64,000 nucleotides of DNA from CBDCLY01 sp965218715 (lineage in GTDB: Bacteria; Bacteroidota; Bacteroidia; Flavobacteriales_E; Vicingaceae). The notes beneath the pieces are model-generated. The model worked only from the letters and a program-made list of their open reading frames with translations. It searched no databases and was not told where the DNA came from. A program made the position numbers and the translations under genes. Positions 27,436 through 36,870 of this stretch are shown piece by piece. The DNA lies in contig CBDCLY010000006.1 in assembly GCA_965218715.1 (NCBI GenBank), forward strand, positions 62,001-126,000. The letters run 5' to 3'. Positions within the stretch are counted from its first letter, which is position 1. Each line of letters starts with the position of its first letter.

Positions 27436-28699
27436 GATCCTACTTCCCATCTCTATTTGTTTGTTAATCTTCTCGTGCAAATCGAGTCAGTCTAGCTTTA
27501 ATTATGACTACACTTATTTATACGAAAAGAATCAGAGGGCAATTAAACCACAGTTTAAAGTCTTCCATCATTCCACAGATTCTAGTCTAGTTTATTTCAA
27601 ATTTAAGGCAGCAGATGTTCTTTATGGGAAATTCAAAGATGATTCAATAAGCAAAGCAAATGTTTACATTAAGTATCGTGTAAAAAATGCTGAAAATTCT
27701 AGGCAAGTTTTGGACTCCAACATTATTGCTTTAAATGATGTTGGAGAGAACAATAGTGATCATGACCTATTTGGTAACTTTTCCTTCCTAGCCCCATTAG
27801 GAAAAAAATTGATGCTTGAAATTAGATTTAGAGATGCGAATAGGGATTTAAATGTGAGGTATGATGTCTTTATTGATAAGCGATTGAATAACAATTATCA
27901 ATTCTTTAGAATACTTGATGGAAAAGAGATATTATTGGATCAGTATTCTAGCGAAAACAAAGAACTCTTAATTGAGAAAAGTCCTTTAATTGAATCAAAC
28001 TCATTTTTAGTTGAAAGCAATAATCTTGCTAGCATTAAGGCCTCTCCCCCATTTGCAATGAACAATATCAATGAAAAAATTTTCCATTCGGAAGAGAGCG
28101 ACAGTTTAAATTTTATTGATCACAAGGCAAAAATTACATTGAATGCAAAACGAATTCGTTTGATTGATTTGAATCTGTCAACAGAAGAAGGAGAAGAAAT
28201 TAAAGCTCTCCATTTGTTCAGTTTTCATCCCTCTTATCCAAAAATAAGCAGTTATGAGCAGGTAATAGAACCTATTCGATACATCAGCACCAATAATGAA
28301 TTTAAGCAATTACAGGAAGCTAGTGATAAAAAAGCGGCTTTTGAAAACTTCTGGTTGAAGCTTGGTAGAGATGAAGAAACAGCTAAGAATTTGATCAACA
28401 TTTATTACGAAAGGGTTGAAAATGCAAATCAATTTTTCACTTCTTTCAAGGAAGGCTGGAAAACGGATAGAGGAATAATAATGGTGGTATATGGAGAACC
28501 TTATGAAGTTGTTAAAACTAGAAATAAGGAGATTTGGCTGTATGGGGAAGAAAACAATATCCTATCTGTTAAATTTGAGTTTACCAGAAGAGGAAAAGCT
28601 TGGCACTACAATGATTTCAAGCTGTACAGAGATACTAACTTAAAAAATAACTGGTACCGTGCTGTTGATGCATGGCGACAAGGAAAACTGAATTCGTGA
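27422..28699 (+). CDS. GWxTD-domain lipoprotein
   Basis: A 425-residue lipoprotein with signal ICLLIFSC (lipidated C19). The C-terminal part contains the domain's namesake GWKTDRGIIMVVYGEPYEV around residue 347, with the preceding ENFWLKLGRDEETAKN. The family is widespread in Bacteroidota and of unknown role. The central ~250 residues are strand-rich without a known domain. It overlaps rmuC by 14 bases and rlmB by 28 (or 4 bases if rlmB uses its GTG start). A periplasmic-face outer-membrane location is likely. Confidence 0.87.
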   Translation: MRTYKILLPISICLLIFSCKSSQSSFNYDYTYLYEKNQRAIKPQFKVFHHSTDSSLVYFKFKAADVLYGKFKDDSISKANVYIKYRVKNAENSRQVLDSNIIALNDVGENNSDHDLFGNFSFLAPLGKKLMLEIRFRDANRDLNVRYDVFIDKRLNNNYQFFRILDGKEILLDQYSSENKELLIEKSPLIESNSFLVESNNLASIKASPPFAMNNINEKIFHSEESDSLNFIDHKAKITLNAKRIRLIDLNLSTEEGEEIKALHLFSFHPSYPKISSYEQVIEPIRYISTNNEFKQLQEASDKKAAFENFWLKLGRDEETAKNLINIYYERVENANQFFTSFKEGWKTDRGIIMVVYGEPYEVVKTRNKEIWLYGEENNILSVKFEFTRRGKAWHYNDFKLYRDTNLKNNWYRAVDAWRQGKLNS

Positions 28700-29430
28700 A
28701 AAAAGACAATGCCATATATGGAATGCATCCAGTAATGGAAGCCATTCAGAACCAGAATGAAATTGATAAAGTTTTTATTCAATCAGACCTAAGAGGCCCA
28801 CACATAGGCACTTTAAGAAAATTAATTAAAACGCATAAAATTGCTAGTCAGAACATTCCTTTAGCCAAATTGGATCATTTATACCGTGGTAAACACCAAG
28901 GTGTTGTTGCACTGCTTTCTCCTATCGAGTATCAGCCCTACGAAAGCGTAGTTAGTCAGGCCTATGAAAATGGAGAAACACCCTTAATGCTTGTTTTAGA
29001 TCGAGTTAGTGATGTGGGAAATTTTGGGGCCATATGTAGAAGTGCCGAATGCCTTGGAGTTCATGGAATAATTATTCCTGTAAAAGGGGCAGCTCAAATT
29101 AATGCTGAGGCTATAAAGAGGTCTTCAGGTGCCTTACTTAATGTTAACATTTCTAGAGAGCGAGATTTAGCTGCAGTTGTAGAAAATTTAAAGCACTCTG
29201 GTTTACAAATTATTGCTTGTACCGAGAAATCTGAATTGCCAGTTAGCGAAGTAAGTTATCAAGGTCCTACTGTTGTAATCATGGGCTCAGAAGAGGATGG
29301 TGTAAACTCCACCTTAATGAAATTAGCCGACCACAAAGCTACAATTCCAATGTTAGGAAATACCGCTTCCTTAAATGTATCCGTATCCACCGGCATTATC
29401 TTATATGAGATCAGTAAACAAAGAAAATAA
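28672..29430 (+). CDS. rlmB: 23S rRNA 2'-O-methyltransferase RlmB (TrmH/SpoU family)
   Basis: About 252 residues when started at ATG 28672. A GTG at 28696, overlapping the previous stop as GTGA, would give 244 residues and match the usual family N-terminus (KKDNAIYGMHPVMEAI) better, so the start is uncertain. The protein has an N-terminal RNA-binding segment, then the SPOUT knot motifs NFGAICRSAECLGVHGIIIP, SGALLNVNISRE, MGSEEDGV and ASLNVSVSTGIILYE. It methylates G2251-type positions of 23S rRNA. Several genes here overlap, so it is part of a tight operon. Confidence 0.92.
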   Translation: MATRKTEFVKKDNAIYGMHPVMEAIQNQNEIDKVFIQSDLRGPHIGTLRKLIKTHKIASQNIPLAKLDHLYRGKHQGVVALLSPIEYQPYESVVSQAYENGETPLMLVLDRVSDVGNFGAICRSAECLGVHGIIIPVKGAAQINAEAIKRSSGALLNVNISRERDLAAVVENLKHSGLQIIACTEKSELPVSEVSYQGPTVVIMGSEEDGVNSTLMKLADHKATIPMLGNTASLNVSVSTGIILYEISKQRK

Positions 29431-31315
29431 TTCGAAAGAACCCCAATATCTGGGTTTAGCGTTTATTCTTCTTCTAGGAATTGGCGCTATTTTTCGTTTT
29501 GCTTTTTTTGCTGATTGGTCATTCAGCAATGATGAATTGAGTGCTATTCAGCGGCTAAAGGCAGAAAACTTATCAGCCCTTATTAAAAATGGAATTAAGA
29601 TTGATGGTCATCCTGCATTTACTCAGATCTTTCTTTATTATTGGACAAAATTAGTAGGCCTAAGCACAGGGCTTGTGCGACTACCATTTGTACTTTTTGG
29701 TGTTGGATCTCTTTATTATTTCTATCAATTTTCCAAAAACTATTTTAGTACAGCTTCAGCCATTGCCGCCTTAGCAATTGTTCTTAGTTCTGGATTTTTT
29801 ATTCTATACAGCCAATTGGCTAGGCCGTATGCTCCAGGACTATTTTTTACCATGGCTTTTGCACATTATTGGCACTTGATACTCTACCGTGATGTTCCTC
29901 TTAACAAAATTGTAATCTGTGCATTCCTTGGTGCATTTGGTATAATGAGCCATTACTTTTCCGCATTAGGCATAGTATTGCTTCTCTTAAATGGTTTTTT
30001 CTTAATCAAGATGGATACCTGGAAAAATTACACCATCCTAATTTTAGGCATTGGTTTAATTTGTCTTCCTCATCTTCCTACTACCATTGGTCATTTAAAG
30101 ATTGGAGGGCTCAATTGGATGCCACTGCCAAGTGATGATTTCTTATGGAAATATGCCATGAGAATATTCAATGGCTTCGAATTTTTGATTTACTACATTC
30201 TAGGAATGGCAGGTACATCTATTCTTTTTTGTTGGAAGAAAATCGAAAAAAAACACATTGTTCTTCTAATTGTTTCCATTTTACCTTACCTAATTGCAAA
30301 GTATTATAGTCTTAATTATAGTCCGGTATTGCAATTTTCTAGCTTGCTCTTCTCTACCCCATTTGCACTTTTGTTGTTAACTAGTCTTTATGGCTCCTTC
30401 CAAAAACGATACATCCCCTATATTGCCACACTAGTGTTTCTTATTCCAATGACGTATGGATTGTTTGCCAATCTTAATTTCTATCAAAACAAACCATTTG
30501 CAAATTTTAAAGAGGTAGTACAATTGACTTCAGAGTGGAGCTCAGGAAAAAAAGATGTTTTAATATTTGCCAATTGCAATGATCCTAGCTATTTGCGCTT
30601 TTTTGAAAAAGATGGAGTTGATTCTATTCCATATGACCTAATTGGCTTTAATAGTGAATCAAGCATTATTGCTGCCAGAGAATTGATAAGCAATAAGAAT
30701 TACAATTCCATCCTTTTGAGTTTCGCGAATGTGCCAATCCCAAAGGAAGTCATAGAATTGGCAAGAATTCATTTTCCAAAAGTTTTAGAACAAAAACGAT
30801 TTTACAATTCAGAAGTACTTCATCTGGGCAAATCAATGGATGAACGCCAATACGATAGAAAATATAATCCCTTAAATAATACAACAAATAATTGGAGACT
30901 GGATATGGAACAAAGGGATAGCAGCACGTTTCACACCTTGCCATCTAGCTTCAAAGTTGAAAAAGAAAATACTTATCCTTTAACTTTTGAGGGGCAAATA
31001 AAAGATTTGTTTAAAAAGGGAGAAAAGGATTTGGTCATTTCCACCTGGTTAAAATTTCCTGAGAATGCAAGTGGAATTTTAAGCATTGACATCAGCCGTG
31101 AAGGAGAATCATTTTTCTGGCGGGGTTATGAGATTGCACCCTACCGGAAAAACAATGAATGGTTTCACCTAATAAAAGTCTTGTCCTTGGAGAAAGAAAT
31201 TCAAGCGGAGGATAAAATCAAAATCTTTGTCTGGAACAATAATCAAAGTGAATTTTGGGTCGATGATTTCGAATTGATACGCTATTCTGATAGTGATTAT
31301 AATTACTATGAATAA
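29405..31315 (+). CDS. GT39-like (ArnT/PMT) membrane glycosyltransferase
   Basis: About 636 residues, started at ATG 29405 rather than the more upstream ATG at 29375, which lies deeper inside rlmB. The N-terminal ~370 residues carry roughly ten transmembrane helices. The acidic pair DE in FSNDELSAIQRL and the GHPAFTQIFLYYWTKL segment match the catalytic first loop of GT39 enzymes, which use polyprenyl-phosphate sugars on the outer face. Residues about 410-636 form a soluble extracytoplasmic domain ending in a beta-sandwich-like region (ISTWLKFPENASGIL). Acceptor is unknown. It overlaps rlmB by 26 bases. Confidence 0.8.
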   Translation: MRSVNKENNSKEPQYLGLAFILLLGIGAIFRFAFFADWSFSNDELSAIQRLKAENLSALIKNGIKIDGHPAFTQIFLYYWTKLVGLSTGLVRLPFVLFGVGSLYYFYQFSKNYFSTASAIAALAIVLSSGFFILYSQLARPYAPGLFFTMAFAHYWHLILYRDVPLNKIVICAFLGAFGIMSHYFSALGIVLLLLNGFFLIKMDTWKNYTILILGIGLICLPHLPTTIGHLKIGGLNWMPLPSDDFLWKYAMRIFNGFEFLIYYILGMAGTSILFCWKKIEKKHIVLLIVSILPYLIAKYYSLNYSPVLQFSSLLFSTPFALLLLTSLYGSFQKRYIPYIATLVFLIPMTYGLFANLNFYQNKPFANFKEVVQLTSEWSSGKKDVLIFANCNDPSYLRFFEKDGVDSIPYDLIGFNSESSIIAARELISNKNYNSILLSFANVPIPKEVIELARIHFPKVLEQKRFYNSEVLHLGKSMDERQYDRKYNPLNNTTNNWRLDMEQRDSSTFHTLPSSFKVEKENTYPLTFEGQIKDLFKKGEKDLVISTWLKFPENASGILSIDISREGESFFWRGYEIAPYRKNNEWFHLIKVLSLEKEIQAEDKIKIFVWNNNQSEFWVDDFELIRYSDSDYNYYE

Positions 31316-32363
31316 GATGTCGCTACCTTATCGATTTCTAAGGGCTTTATTAAAAATAGCTCTGAATTGCTTCTACAAGAACATAAAATTAGAAGGCAAT
31401 TGGAAACAGGCGCAAGAGGGGCCTTTAATCATTGCGGCGAACCACCCAAACTCTTTCTTAGACGCTATCCTGATTTCTTGCTACCTCAATCGACCTTTGC
31501 ATTTTTTGGCTCGATCAGATGTATTCAAGCAGAAATGGGCCGATAGGATTTTAAGAAAAATGCACTTAATTCCGGTATATCGACTTCAAGAAGGAAAGGA
31601 AAACATGCACAAAAACGCAGCAACATTTCTTGAAGCAGAAAAGCTTCTAGAAAAAAATGGAGCCTTAATTATTTTTGTTGAGGGTGTTAGCATTCCAGAC
31701 CGGCAATTAAAACCCATAAAAAAGGGCTTATGTAGAATTGCATTTGGTTTTGAGGAAAAGCAACAATTTTCTGCGGGTACACAAGTACTGCCGATAGGTA
31801 TCTTTTACGAAGACATTCCTAGGTTTCATACCCGAATCATTTTATCTGCTGGGAGAAAATTGAACATTGCAGATTACCAAAAAAAATGGGATCAAAATGA
31901 AAACAAAGCATTTCAAGCTTTTAATGACAACTTAAGATTAGAACTAGAAATGGTAACCTTAAGAAGTATCAGGATGAATGAATTCGATTTAGCCATTAAT
32001 CAGATCCCTGATAAAAAATTTACCCTCGATAATCTCAAGAACTTGGCAGAGAAAATCGACTTAAACAAAACAGAAGAAATCAATCCCAACATAAAACCTA
32101 AATCTTCATTTTGGAAAAATGTTGCATTTTTCCCTTTAAGAATAGTCAATGTTGCTCCGTTTTGGATGGCTAGAATCTTATCTAAAAACTTGGTAAAGGA
32201 CATTGAATTCTTTTGTTCCGTTTATCTTTGTCTTGGAACAGTATTGTGGGGGCTTTGGTCATTAATTCTCGCAGTAGCTTTTGGACAACTATTTCATCCA
32301 ATTGGCTATTTAACACCTTTTTTGCTATTCCTTTTAGGAAAAATTTATCTTCGAATTAGATAG
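31308..32363 (+). CDS. PlsC-like lysophospholipid acyltransferase family protein
   Basis: About 351 residues from ATG 31308, overlapping the previous stop by 8 bases; a start at 31317 (MSLPYRF) is also possible. The acyltransferase motif is NHPNSFLDA, followed by FLARSDVFKQKWADRIL and the glycerophosphate-site FVEGVSIPDRQLKPIKKG (a variant of FPEG). The C-terminal part has two or three hydrophobic helices. The family acylates lysophospholipids or glycolipids at the inner membrane. Motif I is NHxNSxLD, so the catalytic His-Asp pair is intact. Substrate is unknown. Confidence 0.85.
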   Translation: MNKMSLPYRFLRALLKIALNCFYKNIKLEGNWKQAQEGPLIIAANHPNSFLDAILISCYLNRPLHFLARSDVFKQKWADRILRKMHLIPVYRLQEGKENMHKNAATFLEAEKLLEKNGALIIFVEGVSIPDRQLKPIKKGLCRIAFGFEEKQQFSAGTQVLPIGIFYEDIPRFHTRIILSAGRKLNIADYQKKWDQNENKAFQAFNDNLRLELEMVTLRSIRMNEFDLAINQIPDKKFTLDNLKNLAEKIDLNKTEEINPNIKPKSSFWKNVAFFPLRIVNVAPFWMARILSKNLVKDIEFFCSVYLCLGTVLWGLWSLILAVAFGQLFHPIGYLTPFLLFLLGKIYLRIR

Positions 32364-32456
32364 ATTTGTTTTTTGTTATTGTTTGTCGTTCACAAAACAT
32401 GAATTAAATTCTCAAGCAATTTTCATTGCTTAACTTCGTGACAATGAGAGAAACCG

Positions 32457-33278
32457 ATGCATAAAATCCTAAACACAAATAAGTTAACTCTACTGTTGAT
32501 TTTGTCTAGTGTATTGCTCTCGTTTTGCTCAGTAAAACAAGAAGAAGACAACATTGAAATGGAGAATTCCAAAGCAATAAATACTAAGGCAATTCTTTTA
32601 TCAAAGGAACTTTTAGTAGGAGTGAAATCCCAAAAAGATGTAAGTACCATTCTGACTGCATTAAATGAAATCCAAAAGGAAAAGTTGGCAGAAGAACTGT
32701 CCCAAGATGAGCATAAAAAAGCTTTTTGGATCAACATTTACAATGCACATATCCAGATTTTCTTGAAAGAGAACCCTGATGTATATGAGAAGAGAAGTCA
32801 CTTTTTTTCCAAGAAACAAATTCAAATAGCTGGATTAGCACTTAGTTTTGACGATATCGAACATGGCTTTATTCGGGGGTCTAAATTCAAACTTGCTTTA
32901 GGCCTTATTAAGAATCCCTTCGCAAGTAAAATAGAAAAGTTGTTCCGAGTTGAAAAGACAGATGGTAGAATCCATTTTGCGCTCAATTGTGGAGCTGTGA
33001 GTTGTCCAGACATCGCAATTTATGATGCCAGTGATTTTGATAATCAAATTGATCAAGTCGCTCAATCATTTTTAAAGAAATCAAGTAAATACGATGCTGA
33101 AAATGATAAAATCGAAATTACTAGTCTATTCTCTTGGTTCAGAGGTGACTTTGGAGGCAGGAGTAGAATTAAAGAAATGCTAAAGCGATTTGAAATAATA
33201 CCGAAAGATTCTAATCCAAGTATTTCTTATGCTAGTTACGATTGGACCTTAAGTTTAGATAACTATTATGAGGACTAG
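32457..33278 (+). CDS. DUF547-domain lipoprotein
   Basis: A 273-residue lipoprotein with lipobox LLSFC at C24. The DUF547 domain occupies about residues 80-265. KKAFWINIYNAHIQIFL opens the domain; ALNCGAVSCPDIAIYD and ASYDWTLSLD are its conserved segments. DUF547 resembles the papain/transglutaminase-like superfamily, and the Cys in GAVSCP may be catalytic. Function is unverified. It overlaps the rhodanese gene by 11 bases. A TAACTTCG box at 32431-32438, 19 bases before the ATG, is a candidate -7 element. Confidence 0.88.
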   Translation: MHKILNTNKLTLLLILSSVLLSFCSVKQEEDNIEMENSKAINTKAILLSKELLVGVKSQKDVSTILTALNEIQKEKLAEELSQDEHKKAFWINIYNAHIQIFLKENPDVYEKRSHFFSKKQIQIAGLALSFDDIEHGFIRGSKFKLALGLIKNPFASKIEKLFRVEKTDGRIHFALNCGAVSCPDIAIYDASDFDNQIDQVAQSFLKKSSKYDAENDKIEITSLFSWFRGDFGGRSRIKEMLKRFEIIPKDSNPSISYASYDWTLSLDNYYED

Positions 33279-33768
33279 CCTTTTAATTTCATTCTTTTTA
33301 ATCAACTTGAATTTCCTATTAGCGCAAGAAATGGGCAGTAAATCATTCGACCTAGTCATCAAGCAAATGTTAAATCATAGCATTCCTGAAATCAGTATTG
33401 ATGAGGCGTCTATTAATAAAACAGCTATATTTTTGGATGCGAGAGCTAAAAAAGAATACCTAGTCAGTCACATTAATTCTGCACATTGGATAGGTTTCGA
33501 TACAATCAATTGGGAAACCACAAAGGATTTTAAACTTGAACAAGAGATCATTGTTTATTGCTCAATTGGTTACCGCAGTGAAAAGGTAGCCGAACAGTTA
33601 AAGGAAAAAGGCTTTCAAAATGTGAAGAACCTATATGGTGGAATATTTGAATGGAAAAATAAAGGAAATCCTGTATTTAAGTCAGATAGCACGCCAACCG
33701 AAGAGGTTCATGCCTATAACAAAGTTTGGGGTATCTGGTTAAAAAATGCAACAAAAATCTATGATTAG
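33268..33768 (+). CDS. Exported rhodanese-domain protein
   Basis: A 166-residue protein. Residues 1-19 form a signal peptide (LLISFFLINLNFLLAQ). The rest is a single rhodanese domain with DARAKKEYLVSHINSA and the active-site loop VYCSIGYRSE, whose Cys is the expected persulfide carrier, then GFQNVKNLYGGIFEW. Periplasmic location follows from the signal. The gene is coupled to the DUF547 lipoprotein by an 11-base overlap, and the two may act together in periplasmic thiol chemistry, which is only inference. Confidence 0.88.
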   Translation: MRTSLLISFFLINLNFLLAQEMGSKSFDLVIKQMLNHSIPEISIDEASINKTAIFLDARAKKEYLVSHINSAHWIGFDTINWETTKDFKLEQEIIVYCSIGYRSEKVAEQLKEKGFQNVKNLYGGIFEWKNKGNPVFKSDSTPTEEVHAYNKVWGIWLKNATKIYD

Positions 33769-33842
33769 GACCAGATTCATACCCGTTAATCGTTGATATC
33801 TACCACTTAGCAATTTCGTTTTATTTACTGGTTTGAATGCCC

Positions 33843-33850
33843 TATTTTTG
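33843..33850 (+). promoter_or_regulatory. Bacteroidota -7 box upstream of the dpp7-like gene
   Basis: TATTTTTG matches the TAnnTTTG consensus of the Bacteroidota primary sigma factor. It is 20 bases upstream of the ATG at 33871. No clear TTTG -33 element is seen at the expected distance, so the call rests on the -7 box and position. Confidence 0.45.
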
Positions 33851-33870
33851 ACGCGGTTTAACTGTAAAAA

Positions 33871-36024
33871 ATGAATATGAAAAAGATTACACTACTTATC
33901 GCATGTTTTGTACTTGCTTTTGCACCAGCAAAAGCTGATGAAGGCATGTGGTTACCAATGTTGGTAAAAAGATTAAATTATGTTGACATGCAAAAGCATG
34001 GTCTGCAATTGACCGCGGATGAAATTTACAACGTCAATAATTCAAGTTTAAAAGACGCAATTGTACGATTAGGAAGAGGTTTCTGTACTGGAGAAATGAT
34101 TTCAGATCAAGGCTTAATGCTAACAAATCACCATTGTGGTTTTGGCGTTATTCAAGAAAACTCTACTGAAGAACACAATTACCTTGATGATGGCTTTTGG
34201 GCCATGGAGAAGAAAGATGAATTGCCTGCGGGTTTTTCTGTTTCTTACTTGGTAAGAATGGAAGATGTTTCTGATCGTGTAAATGCTGAATTAAACGAAG
34301 AAATGAGTTTAGAAGACCGAAATGCGGCCATTAGAGAAGTTTCTAAGAAGCTTGAGGAAGAAGCAAAAGGTGAGACTGATTACGATGTAAATGTTAGAAG
34401 TTTTTACAATGGAAATGAGTTTTATTTATTCGTTTATGAAACTTATCAAGATGTGAGATTAGTTGGAGCTCCTCCTTCTGCTGTAGGTAAATTTGGTGGT
34501 GATACTGATAACTGGATGTGGCCACGTCATACTGGAGATTTCACGATGTTTCGTGTTTATGCAGATAAAGACAATAAGCCTGCAGAGTACAGCAAAGACA
34601 ATGTACCCTATACTCCGAAACATTCTTTACCAATATCATTAAAAGGAGTTCAACAAGGAGATTTTGCAATGATTTTTGGTTATCCTGGAAGCACCGATCG
34701 TTATTTAACTTCTGCTGGAATTAAATATGAATTGGAAGTAAGACAACCTACTTATGTAAAGCTAAGACGCCAAGTATTAGACATTTACGAAGAAGGAATG
34801 GCGAAATCTGAAAAAACAAGAATTCAATATGCATCAAAACATGCATCAATAAGTAATTATTGGAAGTACTTTAAAGGCCAACAAGCTGGTTTAAAAAGAC
34901 TAAAAGTATACGATAAGAAGAAAGCTGATGAAGACAAATTAGCAGACTGGATCAGTAAAGATAAAGAGCGTAGTGAATTGTACAGCGGGGTTTTAGAAGG
35001 ATTTGAGACTGGTTATACTAACCTTAGAGGAGTTAACCGCATCAGAATCTATTTAAACGAAGCAATTTTTAGAACTGAAGCAATCGCCTACTCTTACCAG
35101 TTTTCTGCATTAAAAGGTGCATTAGCTTCTGAAAATCAAGAACAAATTGATGCTGCAAAGGCAAAATTAATGGATGGTTTAGAAGATCATTACAAAGATT
35201 ATGACAAAGACATTGACCGTAAAGTTTTTGCTGCAATGATGAAGGCTTATCACGAAGACATCGATGTAAAAGACCAATCTCCTGATTTCGTAGCACTTGT
35301 TAACAAATACAAGAAAAACTATAAAAAGATGGCTGATGCTTATTACTCCAAAACAGTATTTGCAGACATGAGCAAGACCAAAGCCTTTTTAGAAAATCCA
35401 AGTGTAAAGAAATTGGACAAAGACCCCTTATACCAAGTGGTACGTGCTGTATTCAATCATTACATGTCAGACATTAGACCTTCTATTGCAAAAGAGACTG
35501 GTGGATTGGCAAGATCGGAGAGATTATTTGTGAAAGGATTAAGAGCAATGAATAGTGATAAAACTTATGCTCCTGATGCTAACTCTACCATGAGAGTGAC
35601 TTATGGAAATGTTTTGAATTACAATCCAAGAGATGGTGTAAAATACCACCACATAACTACGGCTCAAGGTATTTTGGAAAAGGAAGATCCTAACAATCAC
35701 GAGTTTGTTGTTCCAGAGAAATTGAAAACATTAATTCAGAAAAAGGATTATGGTCAATATGCTGATGCCAACGGCGAGCTCATAGTGAACTTCATTACCA
35801 ACAATGACATTACCGGTGGCAACTCTGGAAGCCCCATGATTAATGGAAATGGTGAATTGATTGGAACTGCTTTTGATGGCAATTGGGAAGCCATGAGCGG
35901 CGACATCGCTTTTGAAAAAGATTTACAAAGAACGATTGGAGTGGATATCCGATACACGCTTTTCATTATTGATAAATATGCAGGTGCAAAACACCTTATC
36001 GAAGAAATGAACATTGTAAAGTAA
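33871..36024 (+). CDS. dpp7: S46-family dipeptidyl-peptidase, DPP7-like
   Basis: A 717-residue S46 serine peptidase with signal peptide (ITLLIACFVLAFAPAKA). The catalytic His is in LTNHHCGFG (H88). The GGDTDNWMWPRHTGDF block holds the conserved region of the catalytic Asp, and the nucleophile is S652 in GGNSGSPMINGNGELIG. The residue 18 positions after the serine is Gly670. In the studied P. gingivalis and P. mexicana enzymes a Gly at this site goes with hydrophobic P1 specificity (DPP7/DAP BII), and an Arg with acidic P1 (DPP11). Such enzymes release dipeptides in the periplasm. It is the plus-strand partner of the minus-strand paralogue at 36867-39002. Confidence 0.95.
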   Translation: MNMKKITLLIACFVLAFAPAKADEGMWLPMLVKRLNYVDMQKHGLQLTADEIYNVNNSSLKDAIVRLGRGFCTGEMISDQGLMLTNHHCGFGVIQENSTEEHNYLDDGFWAMEKKDELPAGFSVSYLVRMEDVSDRVNAELNEEMSLEDRNAAIREVSKKLEEEAKGETDYDVNVRSFYNGNEFYLFVYETYQDVRLVGAPPSAVGKFGGDTDNWMWPRHTGDFTMFRVYADKDNKPAEYSKDNVPYTPKHSLPISLKGVQQGDFAMIFGYPGSTDRYLTSAGIKYELEVRQPTYVKLRRQVLDIYEEGMAKSEKTRIQYASKHASISNYWKYFKGQQAGLKRLKVYDKKKADEDKLADWISKDKERSELYSGVLEGFETGYTNLRGVNRIRIYLNEAIFRTEAIAYSYQFSALKGALASENQEQIDAAKAKLMDGLEDHYKDYDKDIDRKVFAAMMKAYHEDIDVKDQSPDFVALVNKYKKNYKKMADAYYSKTVFADMSKTKAFLENPSVKKLDKDPLYQVVRAVFNHYMSDIRPSIAKETGGLARSERLFVKGLRAMNSDKTYAPDANSTMRVTYGNVLNYNPRDGVKYHHITTAQGILEKEDPNNHEFVVPEKLKTLIQKKDYGQYADANGELIVNFITNNDITGGNSGSPMINGNGELIGTAFDGNWEAMSGDIAFEKDLQRTIGVDIRYTLFIIDKYAGAKHLIEEMNIVK

Positions 36025-36039
36025 ACACATCCTAAAACT

Positions 36040-36072
36040 AAAAAACCCGTGAAGCAATTCACGGGTTTTTTT
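36040..36072. terminator. Bidirectional terminator between the S46 gene and amn
   Basis: A perfect 13-bp stem (AAAAACCCGTGAA with TTCACGGGTTTTT) around a 4-base loop GCAA, with A tract on one side and T tract on the other. It lies between convergent genes, 15 bases after the plus-strand stop at 36024 and 18 bases beyond the minus-strand stop at 36091, so it can end both transcripts. Confidence 0.9.
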
Positions 36073-36090
36073 ATTTCCTAATGGTTGAGA

Positions 36091-36870
36091 TTAATCTTCA
36101 CCATAGCGCAGGTGCTTAACAGACTCTCCAGAATGTTGCAATTCTATTAAAGAATCTATTCCAATGTCCAGGTGTTTGTTTACAAAATCTGCACTTACCT
36201 TTTTATCACTTTCAGTTGTTTTCACACCTTCAGGCGTCATTGGATTGTCGGAAACCAATAATAAGGCACCATGAGGAATTTCATTGGTGAAGCCTACCGA
36301 AAAAATAGTAGCTGTTTCCATATCAACGGCCATGGCTCTAATGGTTCTCAGATAATTCTTAAATTCTTCATCGTGTTCCCAAACTCTTCTATTGGTAGTA
36401 TAAACAGTTCCTGTCCAATAATCCAATTGATGTTTTTTAATCATAGAAGAAACAGATCGTTGCAATCGAAATGAAGGCAATGCTGGCACTTCTGGCGGCA
36501 GATAATCATCACTGGTACCTTCTCCACGGATTGCCGCAATCGGAAGTATTAAATCGCCCAATTGAGTTTTCTTTTTCAATCCCCCACATTTCCCAAGAAA
36601 TAGAACAGCCTTTGGTTGAATTGCGCTTAATAAATCCATTATGGTAGCCGCCATTGCACTTCCCATTCCAAAATTTATGATGCTAATGCCCTCTGCAGTT
36701 GCCGTTTGCATTGGTTTATCCAATCCCAATATTGGAACACCATAGCGATCTGCAAATTGATTTACATATTGTCCAAAATTGGTTAATAGAATGTATTCAC
36801 CAAAGTCTTCAATTTTAGTCCCGGTATATCTTGGCAACCAATTACTTACAATTTCTTCTTTAGAATTCAT
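36091..36870 (-). CDS. amn: AMP nucleosidase (nucleoside-phosphorylase fold)
   Basis: A 259-residue protein of the AMP nucleosidase type seen in Bacteroidota, equivalent to the C-terminal catalytic half of the 484-residue E. coli Amn. Landmarks are ISIINFGMGSAMAATIMDLL, LFLGKCGGLKKKTQLGDLIL, AAIRGEGTSDDYLPPEVPAL and the ribose-binding MAVDMETATIF. It hydrolyses AMP to adenine and ribose 5-phosphate. The ATG at 36870 overlaps the stop of the DPP11-like gene by 4 bases (ATGA), an unusual partner for a purine-salvage enzyme. Confidence 0.9.
   Translation of the reverse strand: MNSKEEIVSNWLPRYTGTKIEDFGEYILLTNFGQYVNQFADRYGVPILGLDKPMQTATAEGISIINFGMGSAMAATIMDLLSAIQPKAVLFLGKCGGLKKKTQLGDLILPIAAIRGEGTSDDYLPPEVPALPSFRLQRSVSSMIKKHQLDYWTGTVYTTNRRVWEHDEEFKNYLRTIRAMAVDMETATIFSVGFTNEIPHGALLLVSDNPMTPEGVKTTESDKKVSADFVNKHLDIGIDSLIELQHSGESVKHLRYGED

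Noticed and set aside
32410..32432. Hairpin AAGCAA/TTGCTT before the DUF547 gene
   Set aside because: The stem is only 6 bp and no T run follows; not a convincing terminator.
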